A DNA stretch of 19,222 bases from assembly GCA_964468725.1 (NCBI GenBank), contig CAYXVU010000110.1:1-19222 (forward strand). Direction: 5' to 3'. The position numbers and the translations under genes were made by a program. This DNA is from CAYXVU01 sp964468725 (GTDB taxonomy: Bacteria; Acidobacteriota; Blastocatellia; UBA7656). Each line of letters opens with the position of its first letter. The first letter of the stretch is position 1. The notes under the pieces were generated by a model. It had not been told where the DNA came from. It was given only the letters and a program-made list of their open reading frames with translations, and did not search any database. Positions 7,511-15,524 of this stretch are shown here, in pieces.

Positions 7511-7810
7511 TTAATTGACTCCCGGTTTATGCGAATCTCGCAACTTCTCGGCTTCTGCCCGCTTTTGTTTGAGCTTTTGCATGACCTGCGGATTGCGCGC
7601 CCACTCGATGCCGCGCTCTTCAGGCTGGTCATAGGCTTTCGAAGTCAGATAGAAGCGGCGCTCGCGTTTGACCGGTGTTGTGGAGCCTTGCGGGGCGACG
7701 GGCTGTTTCGCTTCTTGTGATTTCGACGATTTAGGTTGTTGACCGAAAACAAAGTTAGTGAATAGGGTGATTACCAATAGAAAGGTGAAGAATTGAAATC
7801 GGTGAGTCAT
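7511..7810 (-). CDS. Small exported protein of unknown function
   Basis: A 99-residue product with a clear signal peptide: basic start MTHRFQ, hydrophobic FFTFLLVITLFTNFVF, probable cleavage before GQQ or QQP. The mature part is a low-complexity Lys/Ser/Gln/Pro linker, then ERRFYLTSKAYDQPEERGIEWARNPQVMQKL and a Lys/Glu-rich helix. The ribosome site AGGAG stands six bases before the ATG, so the start is secure. I do not recognise the family. It lies between the response regulator and the delta-60 gene on the same strand, with a palindrome about 95 bases upstream of its start. Confidence 0.75.
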   Translation of the reverse strand: MTHRFQFFTFLLVITLFTNFVFGQQPKSSKSQEAKQPVAPQGSTTPVKRERRFYLTSKAYDQPEERGIEWARNPQVMQKLKQKRAEAEKLRDSHKPGVN

Positions 7811-7902
7811 GTGTCTCTCCTAAAAAGTAAAATTTGCCGATCTGATCAAAAGCCGAACTGTTGACCACGTGGCGAAGATACCTTGCTCGGTCAGAGCCGT
7901 CA

Positions 7903-7918
7903 CCACCCATGTGGGTGG
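7903..7918. promoter_or_regulatory. Palindrome CCACCC-N4-GGGTGG upstream of the small exported gene
   Basis: A perfect 6-bp inverted repeat with a 4-base centre (CCACCCATGTGGGTGG), lying in the 218-base region upstream of the minus-strand gene at 7511-7810. A similar, imperfect palindrome is upstream of the adjacent LuxR-type regulator gene. Dimeric NarL/LuxR regulators bind such sites, so an operator is plausible, but this rests only on position and symmetry. Confidence 0.35.
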
Positions 7919-8028
7919 AAATTAGCTGAAGAGGTTCGGTATGTGTGGCATTGGAAAAGGGAAAGAAGAGAGAGCTTGTCAGAATGCCAATTTGTTTACC
8001 GACGAGAGTGTTTCCAAGCGATTTGAAC

Positions 8029-8694
8029 TTAGCGGATTAATCGTTCGCGCATGGCTTTGGCGACCGCTTCGGATTTGGAATGGACTTGCAGCTTTTCGTA
8101 GATGTGGCGCATATGAAACTTGACCGTATTATAGCTGACCCCTAACTCGCTCGCTGCCGTCGTGTAGTTATGTCCGTCAACCAACAGTTTCAGGAGCCGC
8201 GATTCGTGCGGCGTCAACTCATAATCGGCGCGCTCCGGCGGGCGGATTTCGCGGAATAAAGTGATGACGCGGTTAGCAACCTCCGGCGACATGGGCGCGC
8301 CGCCGGTGACCGCTTCTCTTAAACTTTCCAATACCCTAGCCGGAGACGTCCGTTTTAACAAATAACCGCAGGCTCCCGCACATAACGCATCGAAGATGCG
8401 ATCATCATCGTCATACACCGTGAGCACCAGCAGCGACAAAGCGGGATAACGCTCTTTCAAAATGCGAATGCCTTCGATTCCGCTCATCCCCGGCAACCCG
8501 ATGTCGCACAAAACAACATCCGGCACGTCCGCTTTGATTTTTTCGAGGGCTTCCTCCATCGAGCGGTAATTTCCCGTGCAGCGATAACCCAGCGTACCAT
8601 TTATCAGCATTGCCAACCCTTCACGAATGTCTCGTAGGTCTTCGACGATTGCCGCTTTGATCTCTCGTTGGTCGTTTTGGCTCATTTCTGCCAT
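8029..8694 (-). CDS. NarL/LuxR-family response regulator
   Basis: A 221-residue two-component regulator. The receiver domain covers about residues 12-130 with acidic pocket E18/D19, phospho-acceptor D64 (VVLCDIGLPGMSG), switch Thr 92 (VLTVYDDDD) and Lys 114 (GYLLKR). A linker leads to a LuxR-type helix-turn-helix at about 158-215 (ELTPHESRLLKLLVDG, then GVSYNTVKFHMRHIYEKL). It is expected to be phosphorylated by the histidine kinase encoded just upstream and to bind DNA as a dimer. ATG 8694 gives the family-typical short N-terminus; a TTG ten codons upstream is also open, and ATG 8685 is a third option. No start has a strong ribosome site. The 99-base gap from the kinase gene contains a palindrome, which could allow separate or self-regulation. 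Confidence 0.93.
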   Translation of the reverse strand: MAEMSQNDQREIKAAIVEDLRDIREGLAMLINGTLGYRCTGNYRSMEEALEKIKADVPDVVLCDIGLPGMSGIEGIRILKERYPALSLLVLTVYDDDDRIFDALCAGACGYLLKRTSPARVLESLREAVTGGAPMSPEVANRVITLFREIRPPERADYELTPHESRLLKLLVDGHNYTTAASELGVSYNTVKFHMRHIYEKLQVHSKSEAVAKAMRERLIR

Positions 8695-8751
8695 CTCACA
8701 ATCTTTATTATCCCTTTGTTGCAAGCTTAGGGGATTATCCGAAGACTTGCG

Positions 8752-8768
8752 CCACCCGAATGGGCAGG
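8752..8768. promoter_or_regulatory. Imperfect palindrome upstream of the response regulator gene
   Basis: CCACCCGAATGGGCAGG, symmetric around GAA apart from one position, in the gap between the histidine kinase and response regulator genes and about 58 bases upstream of the regulator start. It resembles the CCACCC-N4-GGGTGG site at 7903-7918. It may be an autoregulatory operator; the evidence is symmetry and placement only. Confidence 0.3.
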
Positions 8769-8793
8769 CGAATGCTTTTCGCTCGCGTAACGG

Positions 8794-11700
8794 TTAGACG
8801 ATTTGCATGCGCAGAGTCGCAGTTGTTCCATTACCAGGGCGGGAAACGATTTCGAATTCTCCACCCATCTCTTTTGCTCGCTTTCGCATACTGAGGATTC
8901 CATTGCCGCCACGGCCAGGTGGTGAGACTACCCCATTGCTATCAAACTCTGCACCCTCGAATCCTCTGCCATTGTCGCGGACTAGCAAGATCAACCAGCC
9001 CTCTTTGATTTCGAACGTGATGTCGGCGTGTGTGCAGGCCGAATGTTTGATGATGTTATGGATGCTCTCCTTAAAAATTAAGAAGACCTCGCGGCGAATG
9101 CTCGCGCCCATTTCGATGTCGTGTTCTTGAGGAGGGGTGCGAAACTGAAAATCAATCTGGCGAGCGGTGAAAACATCGCTGGCAAAACGGCGCATCCTCT
9201 GTAACAGATCGCTGAGGTGATCTTTCTTTGGGTTGATCGCCCAAACGATGTCACTCATCGTGTCTACCAGTTCATTGGAGATGTTGATGATGCGTGATAT
9301 GGGAGCAGCGCCATTCTCGCCATTGTGATGAGTCTGTTGATGAGCGACTTCACTCAAAATGGCGATTTGCGTCAAGCTCGAACCGATGTCGTCATGCAGA
9401 TCGGTAGCGATGCGAGCGCGTACACGTTCCAATTCAACGAGCCGCTCCTGACGACTGAGACCTAGCGCCTCTTCGGCGCGTTTGGCATCCGCTAGTGCCG
9501 CATTGACTTCGCGCAATCGGGAGGTGCGGTAATGATAGAGCCCATAAAGCAAAATCCCTATGATTGAAATACTGAGTGCAATGAACCATCCCCTCAGCCA
9601 AACGGGCGATAGAATCGTAAATCGAAAACTCGCAACTTGTGAGCTGGTTGTGCCATCGGGATTGATCGCGCGGACAAGGAAGCGATAGCTTCCCGGCGCG
9701 ATATTGGCGAGTGTAAGGCTTCGCTGTTCAGTAGGCGGGCTCCAATTGGTATCCGCGCCTTCAAGCATGTACTGGTAGCGCACCGTTTCGCCAGAATGGA
9801 AATTCAGCGCAAAATAATCTATCTGTATATTGTTTTGAGCATCGGAAAGTTCGAGAGTGCTAATCTCGTTGACTCCCAATTCAGGAAGGGGTTGTTGAAT
9901 ACCTGCGATGCGCAACCCTCCGAACCAGATCGCAGAAGGATGCGGTTTATCATCTGCAGTTGGAATAAGCCGTGATAGTCCGCTTGAAGTTGCGAACCAA
10001 AGGTTTCCTTGTTGATCGCAGTGCGAATCGAGGACGAAATCGCCAGCTAGCCCATCGCTGACAGAATAATGACGAATTTGCCCTGATTCCGGCGAAATTC
10101 GATCAACCCCGCGTACCATGCCAAGGTAGATATTCCCGAAACGATCTTCCGAAATCGTGCGAACATTGTTGCTCGATAATCCATCGGCGGTTGTCAGCGA
10201 TGTAAATTGCGGGTTGTCCGAACCTGGGTCATCAATTCGTCGCACTCCGCCCCCTGCGGTGGACAGCCACAAGCGACCGTTTCGATCAATATGGAGATCA
10301 GAAAGGAAGCCTCGCGGGATTCCTTCGAGCGAGGGGAATTGAGTGAAGCGGTGATCGCTGTATCGCGCAATCCCGCCTTCATAAAACCCCACCCACATAT
10401 TGCCGTTGCGATCTTCGACAAAGGCGGAAACGGATTTCCGTCGAGGCAATCCATCCGCCTCGGTGAATATCTGAAAGCGGTTCTGGTTGCGATCAAAACG
10501 CGCCAGCCCTCTGAATTCGGGATCCGGCGGTTGAAAGCTCACCCAGATATCGCCCTTCTTGTCTTCATAAATTTGATATGCGCCGTTAGATTTCAGCCCC
10601 TCTGCCGTTGAGTAGATCGCGATGGGCTGTAACCGATTGTCGTTGGCAAACCGATAGAGCTTTTCGGCGGTCAGAATCCACCACTCATTGTGACTGTCCA
10701 GAAAAGCATACCGTGACATCCAGACAATCTGCGGATTCGGTAAAAGCCTCGGTTGCCGCGAAGTAAAGCGTTTGCCATCAAACTGCGTCAAGTAGTAGTC
10801 GCCATCGGCGAAATACAGAGTTCCATCTTTTGCTTCAATGATTGCGTGCATCGCAGACGAATGAAATCCATCGTCTTCGCCAAAACTGGTCAACCCTTTG
10901 CGGTCGAGCCGCACTAACGCGGACTGCCCGCCGATCCATAGATTTCCCGCCGCATCTTCACCCACCATTGTCATAGCAGAGGGCAAGCCTTGTTCGGTTG
11001 TGTAGCGCCGAAAAATCTGCCCGTCGAATTCGAGCAACTCGCGGACGGTGGTTATCCAAATGTGATCGTCCGACGTTTTGGCTAGCCGATGGACTCGATA
11101 ACGGGAAAGAAAATCCGCAGGGGTGAAGCTCAACACTTCCCCCTCGCGTTCAGGTAATCGAATCTCCTTCTCCGTTTCAGCAGGCAATTGGTAACTCGCT
11201 TTGAGCGAGCGTAGGGTGACCGATTCGAGGTGGGAGAGCGCAGCCAGCGATTCAGGTTGTAAGACAAACAAATCCTGATTGCGAACATACCAAACCCGCT
11301 GCTCTTTATCGAGTAAAAGTGCATGATCGTTTTGCCTCAACGATGATTCACTTCGGTAATAGATCGAACGTCCATCAGGCAAGTAGCGCACTAATCCTTG
11401 ACTCGTATCCAACCAAAGACTGCCATCATTCGCTTCATGGATAGCGGAGACGCGAAAGGTGCGATCCGGTGACAGCGGAAGGTTGAGCTTACTGGGTAGA
11501 AACTCGACTTTGCCGTCGCTCTCTTGCATCTGGTAGAGCGATGCGCCGCCGTACCAGAGGTTGCCTTGCCGATCTTCAAAGACGATTCCACGATCACTTT
11601 TGATGAACTCCGCGTTCAATGTGGGCTGATTGCGATTTGTTTCGTCAGGCTGGGAGAGCGTATCGTGCCGGAAGCGATATAAGCCTCCGGTTGTTGTGAT

Positions 11701-12012
11701 CCAATACGAGCCATCACGGGTTTCGGAAATGCGTTCGATACCGGGAGGTGAATTGTGATCGCCTATGCGGTAAGTGAGGAAACGCGCTCCGTCAAAACGA
11801 CTCAACCCATCGCGGGTGCAAAACCACATAAAACCGCGAGAATCACGTAAGAGGTAACTGATAAAGCTGCTGCCCAATCCGTCCGTCGAAGTGTAGACCT
11901 TAACCGAAAGCCGCTCTGCTTGCAGTGACTGGGAAACCGAGAAAAGGAGTACCGTAAGAAATACGATTCGCGTCAAGGCGGATGGTCTTTGCCATTTTAA
12001 GAAGGGAAGCAT
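8794..12012 (-). CDS. Hybrid propeller sensor histidine kinase (Reg_prop / Y_Y_Y / HisKA_3)
   Basis: A 1072-residue membrane sensor. After a signal peptide (IVFLTVLLFSVSQSLQA), residues about 30-700 are two-component regulator propeller repeats, recognisable by many G-N-L/I-W-I/V-G-x-x-x-G-L-x-R-x units, forming periplasmic propellers. A Y_Y_Y Ig-like domain follows (about 720-800, with IDYFALNF and YQYMLEGADTNW), then one membrane helix (about 804-827), a coiled coil, a HisKA_3 dimerisation domain with phospho-His about 873 (TDLHDDIGSSLTQIAIL), and an ATPase domain with N box (FKESIHNIIKH), G1 (VRDNGRGFEG) and G2 (GGNGILSM). The ATG at 12012 has AAAGG upstream; the frame is also open to a GTG five codons earlier. 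Relatives often sense extracellular carbohydrates, but the ligand here is unknown. It pairs with the adjacent response regulator. Confidence 0.93.
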   Translation of the reverse strand: MLPFLKWQRPSALTRIVFLTVLLFSVSQSLQAERLSVKVYTSTDGLGSSFISYLLRDSRGFMWFCTRDGLSRFDGARFLTYRIGDHNSPPGIERISETRDGSYWITTTGGLYRFRHDTLSQPDETNRNQPTLNAEFIKSDRGIVFEDRQGNLWYGGASLYQMQESDGKVEFLPSKLNLPLSPDRTFRVSAIHEANDGSLWLDTSQGLVRYLPDGRSIYYRSESSLRQNDHALLLDKEQRVWYVRNQDLFVLQPESLAALSHLESVTLRSLKASYQLPAETEKEIRLPEREGEVLSFTPADFLSRYRVHRLAKTSDDHIWITTVRELLEFDGQIFRRYTTEQGLPSAMTMVGEDAAGNLWIGGQSALVRLDRKGLTSFGEDDGFHSSAMHAIIEAKDGTLYFADGDYYLTQFDGKRFTSRQPRLLPNPQIVWMSRYAFLDSHNEWWILTAEKLYRFANDNRLQPIAIYSTAEGLKSNGAYQIYEDKKGDIWVSFQPPDPEFRGLARFDRNQNRFQIFTEADGLPRRKSVSAFVEDRNGNMWVGFYEGGIARYSDHRFTQFPSLEGIPRGFLSDLHIDRNGRLWLSTAGGGVRRIDDPGSDNPQFTSLTTADGLSSNNVRTISEDRFGNIYLGMVRGVDRISPESGQIRHYSVSDGLAGDFVLDSHCDQQGNLWFATSSGLSRLIPTADDKPHPSAIWFGGLRIAGIQQPLPELGVNEISTLELSDAQNNIQIDYFALNFHSGETVRYQYMLEGADTNWSPPTEQRSLTLANIAPGSYRFLVRAINPDGTTSSQVASFRFTILSPVWLRGWFIALSISIIGILLYGLYHYRTSRLREVNAALADAKRAEEALGLSRQERLVELERVRARIATDLHDDIGSSLTQIAILSEVAHQQTHHNGENGAAPISRIINISNELVDTMSDIVWAINPKKDHLSDLLQRMRRFASDVFTARQIDFQFRTPPQEHDIEMGASIRREVFLIFKESIHNIIKHSACTHADITFEIKEGWLILLVRDNGRGFEGAEFDSNGVVSPPGRGGNGILSMRKRAKEMGGEFEIVSRPGNGTTATLRMQIV

Positions 12013-12082
12013 GTCTCTGCCTTTCACTGACGACTTGTGTTTCTGACTCCGCAGGCGATGCTATTTTCTCGGGTCGTTCAAA

Positions 12083-12553
12083 TCAAGCAGAGTTGCTTTC
12101 AAGTAATGAACTTACCGGTTCAATCAATAGCGCATATTGGTATGCGATTTCGATCAGTCTTTGCAATCGCTTGCGGCACGCATCTCTTGATAGGCCGAGC
12201 CTAAAAACTGGAAATAGCATCCACTCATGAGAGATTCCATTTACGTGCTGACCTCGTTCCGACAGTGCTTCTTGTACCTGGTCATCCGGGATGCGCAGAA
12301 TTACTTCATTCATGCCCATCACCAGAGCGAAAATGGCATCGGCTTTCGTGTAGTAAATGATGTACGCATAATTCCGTAGATTTGGGCAGAAGGCGCGATA
12401 CGGTGGCAGCGACCTCATTACAATTGCAATCTCTTCCGCAAGGTCGGAATGTGCAGACGGGCTATTCTCCTGCAAGAAATGACAAATCGTTTGGTTGGGC
12501 GGAATGCGACTGAGCAGGGCGAACTCTTCAGCGTCATCTAAATAAACGGGCAT
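12083..12553 (-). CDS. Conserved-looking hypothetical protein in the amine oxidase operon
   Basis: A 156-residue soluble protein with no signal peptide or membrane segment. I do not recognise the family. The centre (NYAYIIYYTKADAIFALVMGMNEVILRIP, about residues 61-89, given here in parts: NYAYIIYYTK, ADAIFALVMG, MNEVILRIP) is strand-rich and is followed by HEWMLFPVFRLGLSRDAC and a C-terminal helix; an alpha/beta domain is likely. The start is well supported: GAGG stands five bases before the ATG, and the gene begins nine bases after the stop of the copper amine oxidase, so the two are almost certainly co-transcribed and probably translationally coupled. The context suggests a role linked to amine oxidation or its control, but nothing in the sequence proves it. 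The histidine kinase gene follows after 70 bases. Confidence 0.75.
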   Translation of the reverse strand: MPVYLDDAEEFALLSRIPPNQTICHFLQENSPSAHSDLAEEIAIVMRSLPPYRAFCPNLRNYAYIIYYTKADAIFALVMGMNEVILRIPDDQVQEALSERGQHVNGISHEWMLFPVFRLGLSRDACRKRLQRLIEIAYQYALLIEPVSSLLESNSA

Positions 12554-12562
12554 ATCATCCTC

Positions 12563-14545
12563 TTATGGCTTGGGCACATCAAGTGCCGGATTGCGTGAAA
12601 AAAAGCTGCTCGGGATGAGTTTGAAACCTGCTTTGTGAACCGTCATTACCGGCCACTCTTCCGGGCGCGGAATGTGAGTGATGCCCATCGTATACCACAA
12701 GACCACGTCTCGATTTTCGAGGGAGCGATTGGCCATAATCCATTTCGGCAACCCATCACCTCCCCGGCTTTGTGGTACATAGGCTCCGGCGGCGTTCATT
12801 TCGTTGGCGTCGAATTGGGTCGCCCAAAGGTGTGCGCCGATGAAACCTGCGCGTTTTCTTACGACGGCATTCAGACCGGCGTAGGCAATCGAATTTTCGC
12901 CCGGTATTATCAGATAGCCTGCCGGTTGGCCGAGCGCGTTTTTCACTTTCGGGTTGAAGACCTTCCATTTGCGCGAAGCGGCAAGATTTACCTGTCTCCG
13001 CCCCTCTGCTTCGCTGCGCAAGATGGTCTCCTTCGTAGTGAAGGCGTTGTGATAGGGATTATTCTTACCGGAAGGGAGAGCCTCGGTATCGAGTTCGAGG
13101 ATGCTGTTGCTTTGCCCCTCGATATCGAAATCCAATCGGAAATTGAAGATGTGCTGATGGTGGACGGCTTCAATGCCTTCGGCAACAAGGTGACCGTGTG
13201 CGCTGTGGTTGGCGTGTTCGGGATTGACTCCTTTGATGGCCATGATGCCGGTGAGCAGGGCTTCCATTTCGAGCGTGCCGTCCTGATGAAAGACCCAGTT
13301 AAAGCCGTATTCGTAATTGCCAAGATTGGAAAAACTCGACAGCACCAGTTGGCGGGCGCGGCGGGATTGATTGCGCCCGGTCATGTAATCAACGTGTTTC
13401 CACAATACGCCGCCATCACGTTCATACAACGCAATGCCGTTTTTCAACTCTTGCGAGCCGCCGCTTTCATTCGATAACACAGGATGGAAGAAGACAGCAT
13501 TGGCGGGCGCGTCAACGTTGGGTTCGAGCGAGAGCGCGGCTTTGCCCATGCCGAATTCGCCTTCATCGAAGGCGTTGCGAAAAAACCACAGCGGACTTGG
13601 GTCACCATAGGGAACGACCATTTCTGAGAGCGCCGCTCGATAGAGGATGCTGCGCTCTTTGCCTTGATCTTCATAGCGAACCATATAGAGCGTCAGTCCG
13701 TCACGCGGATGTAAGGCGAAACGAAAGCGCCATCCTTGCCAACGCACTTCATTGCCGCGCACGTCAAAACTCAAGCCTTGCGGTTGGGTAATGCTGAGCG
13801 GTTTGACCGCTTCGCGTTGCTGACCAATGGATTGCATATCGAGGTCAGCCGTTGCTTGTGGAACCGGAACAACACCCGTATCAATCAGCTTGAATACTTT
13901 GTTATTGGTGAGGTCAACATAAGCCAGTACGCCTTCGATAGGGCGGGCGTGCGGATTGGTCGCTTTACCTCGTAAGAAGGAGACGGCGCGCAACACGCGG
14001 ATGCCTTGTTCTTCAGGGAAGCCAAAATTACCGGCAGGCCAGGGTTCGATTTGAACGGAATTGAAATCGGTGATCCCGCGTTTTCGCATGGCCTCTTGCC
14101 ATTGCAGGTCGGCTTTCACCACCGCTTGGGTGATGAAGACATCTTCGAGGAAGAGAGAAGGCTGCACGCCGGGAATCTCTTTCCAAGAGGTGACCGATCT
14201 TTGATGGAGGTCAACCACTGCTTCGAAAGTTTTGTTAGGGGCACGGTCAAAAACGATGATGAAGGCTTCGCGTCGCAACGGGTCACCGGGTTTGTAATTG
14301 AGGACTTCAGCTTTTGAGGGTTCGCGCAAAACAATGAGCGAGAAGCGACTTGATGTCGTTGTCTTACCGCTGGCTTTGAGGATTTCGACCGCCATCTTGA
14401 TCTCCTCTTTGGTGAGCGGATCAAGAGGGTGGGTATTTTCGTCTGCCGCTTCGACGCGATGCGAAAACGAAACGAGAATAGCGAGAATCATCAAGAGGGT
14501 GAAGAAGCGATTTTCTCGTGATGTGAAGGTTGGGCTTTTCCTCAT
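12563..14545 (-). CDS. Copper-containing primary amine oxidase, exported
   Basis: A 660-residue topaquinone enzyme that oxidises primary amines to aldehydes, releasing ammonia and hydrogen peroxide. An N-terminal signal peptide (FFTLLMILAILVSF, cleavage near VEAADE) places it in the periplasm or outside. The catalytic beta-sandwich domain shows all key residues: catalytic base Asp 327 in FDEGEFGMG; the DG-x-LWKH-x-DY segment (about 377-387); cofactor-precursor Tyr 411 in NYEY; copper ligands His 463 and His 465 in HQHIFNF; and the third ligand His 624 in GITHIPRPEEWPVM. The Thr usually found three residues before the NYEY motif is Asn here (NLGNYEY), a tolerated variation as far as I can judge. 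GGGGG sits five bases before the ATG. The gene is downstream of a 57-codon frame by 21 bases and upstream of the 156-residue gene by 9 bases. Confidence 0.95.
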   Translation of the reverse strand: MRKSPTFTSRENRFFTLLMILAILVSFSHRVEAADENTHPLDPLTKEEIKMAVEILKASGKTTTSSRFSLIVLREPSKAEVLNYKPGDPLRREAFIIVFDRAPNKTFEAVVDLHQRSVTSWKEIPGVQPSLFLEDVFITQAVVKADLQWQEAMRKRGITDFNSVQIEPWPAGNFGFPEEQGIRVLRAVSFLRGKATNPHARPIEGVLAYVDLTNNKVFKLIDTGVVPVPQATADLDMQSIGQQREAVKPLSITQPQGLSFDVRGNEVRWQGWRFRFALHPRDGLTLYMVRYEDQGKERSILYRAALSEMVVPYGDPSPLWFFRNAFDEGEFGMGKAALSLEPNVDAPANAVFFHPVLSNESGGSQELKNGIALYERDGGVLWKHVDYMTGRNQSRRARQLVLSSFSNLGNYEYGFNWVFHQDGTLEMEALLTGIMAIKGVNPEHANHSAHGHLVAEGIEAVHHQHIFNFRLDFDIEGQSNSILELDTEALPSGKNNPYHNAFTTKETILRSEAEGRRQVNLAASRKWKVFNPKVKNALGQPAGYLIIPGENSIAYAGLNAVVRKRAGFIGAHLWATQFDANEMNAAGAYVPQSRGGDGLPKWIMANRSLENRDVVLWYTMGITHIPRPEEWPVMTVHKAGFKLIPSSFFSRNPALDVPKP

Positions 14546-14566
14546 GGTTTCCCCCGATATTGAAGA

Positions 14567-14740
14567 TCATGAAAGTTTTGCTTTCACCTGCATTGGTTGC
14601 GGATGTAAAAAACCGGCTTCCCACGAATTGGCTTGATGGAAAGAGTTATTCGGGGAGAATATGCCGCGTGTGATGATGATGTCTCCTCGGTAAGTCTTAT
14701 GGTCGTAAAAGACATCGTCAATGGAAACCGGCAACGGCAT
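14567..14740 (-). CDS. 57-residue protein of unknown function ahead of the amine oxidase
   Basis: A short frame preceded by a perfect ribosome site: AAGGAGG eight bases before the ATG. The product begins MPLPVSIDDVFYDHKTYRG, has the middle part DIIITRGIFSPNNSFHQ and ends in PQPMQVKAKLS. It has no signal peptide, no Cys and no membrane segment; it contains several His, Tyr and Trp residues. It ends 21 bases before the copper amine oxidase start and is the first gene of that presumed operon, behind a possible TTGACA promoter. I do not recognise it. It could be a leader peptide controlling the oxidase, a small accessory or maturation protein, or the remnant of a longer gene. The translation signals, position and ordinary codon use are the support; no homologue is known to me. 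Confidence 0.6.
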   Translation of the reverse strand: MPLPVSIDDVFYDHKTYRGDIIITRGIFSPNNSFHQANSWEAGFLHPQPMQVKAKLS

Positions 14741-14766
14741 GCGTCTCGCCTCCTTTTCTGAGGCGA

Positions 14767-14795
14767 TGATTAGGTCGAAGACGAAGGTTTGTCAA
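14767..14795 (-). promoter_or_regulatory. Possible promoter of the amine oxidase operon
   Basis: On the minus strand a consensus -35 box TTGACA (14790-14795) is followed by weak -10 candidates: CCTAAT at a 15-base spacing (14769-14774) or TAATCA at 17 bases (14767-14772). It lies 27-55 bases upstream of the 57-codon frame, in the only non-coding space available. The -35 match is exact but the -10 is poor, so confidence is limited. Confidence 0.35.
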
Positions 14796-14822
14796 GTTTT
14801 ATACGGGCGGGGCAGACGCGGA

Positions 14823-14874
14823 GAAAGACTCATCCTGAAGCCCCCAAGATGGCTTGTTATGGATGAGTCCTTTC
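14823..14874 (-). terminator. Nested stem-loop after the small exported gene
   Basis: GAAAGACTCATCC (14823-14835) pairs with GGATGAGTCCTTTC (14861-14874) with one bulged C; within the loop AAGCC and GGCTT pair again. On the minus strand it begins about 28 bases after the stop of the 167-residue gene and is followed by GTCTTTCTCC, a modest pyrimidine tail. Best read as a terminator separating that gene from the amine oxidase promoter. It shares the core GACTCATC/GATGAGTC with the larger inverted repeat at 5625-5701. Confidence 0.5.
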
Positions 14875-14902
14875 CTCAATTTGGAAACGAAGCGATAGGG
14901 TA

Positions 14903-15406
14903 TTACGATGTCGAAGCGAAACAATCGCGGGTAGGCGGATTGGTCATTGATCGGGCTAATTCACTGCGAAACTCTCCAAATCCTCTTCGCAGTTCGCCCA
15001 TACTGACGCCCGCTTCTTTGGCAATCTGGCCGAGCGACATCCCCTCTTGTTGTTGGGTTAAGATGGAGTCAAGAGATAGCTCTGTTCGGTCGGCCAACTG
15101 GACTGCGGCAACAAATTGGCCGAAGGGAAAATCGGTAAGCGATTCAAATTTATCTTTCAATTCTTGCGCCGAGCCGACATCCGTAGTGTGAGCGGCAAGA
15201 ATGCAAAATACAGCATTGCGCCCCAATTGTTTGGCGGCCTTTTCGGCCTGTTTTGCCAGTTTATTGACTTCTTTTTCTAATTGCTTCTCCTCTTTCTTTT
15301 GTGCCCCTTTTCCTTTGTCTTTGGCTTCGGTAATGCTCTGCGTTGTCAGTAGCAGCAATAACGAAGCCAGGACAAAGAGAGAGAGCAGCCGGTTCGATTG
15401 ATTCAT
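14903..15406 (-). CDS. Exported protein of unknown function with Lys/Glu-rich helix
   Basis: A 167-residue product. ATG 15406 is chosen because GGAGG stands five bases upstream and because it gives a clean signal peptide (MNQSNRLLSLFVLASLLLLLTT, cleavage near TEA); the frame is open a further 11 codons. The mature protein begins with a strongly charged segment (KDKGKGAQKKEEKQLEKEV, then KLAKQAEKAAKQLG) likely to form a helix or coiled coil. A more ordinary alpha-helical domain follows, which includes SLGQIAKEAGVSMGELRRGF, a stretch that resembles a helix-turn-helix although the protein is exported. I do not recognise a named family. It lies downstream of the aminotransferase (118-base gap with a possible TTGACC/TAGACT promoter) and upstream of the amine oxidase group. 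Confidence 0.7.
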   Translation of the reverse strand: MNQSNRLLSLFVLASLLLLLTTQSITEAKDKGKGAQKKEEKQLEKEVNKLAKQAEKAAKQLGRNAVFCILAAHTTDVGSAQELKDKFESLTDFPFGQFVAAVQLADRTELSLDSILTQQQEGMSLGQIAKEAGVSMGELRRGFGEFRSELARSMTNPPTRDCFASTS

Positions 15407-15524
15407 AAGTTCCTCCATGACGGCGAGTGAATTCTCCATCAGGCTAGATCATGAGGGCAGTGTTGCGATGTAGGGCTACAGTCTATGCCCGACCGAATTT
15501 GCCGGTCAATAATGAATTGCCTCT

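Noticed and set aside
12635..13477. Long open frame of 280 codons on the plus strand, opposite the amine oxidase gene
   Set aside because: It is the antisense of a well-supported enzyme with all catalytic residues; its composition is that of a reading-frame shadow and it has no ribosome site.
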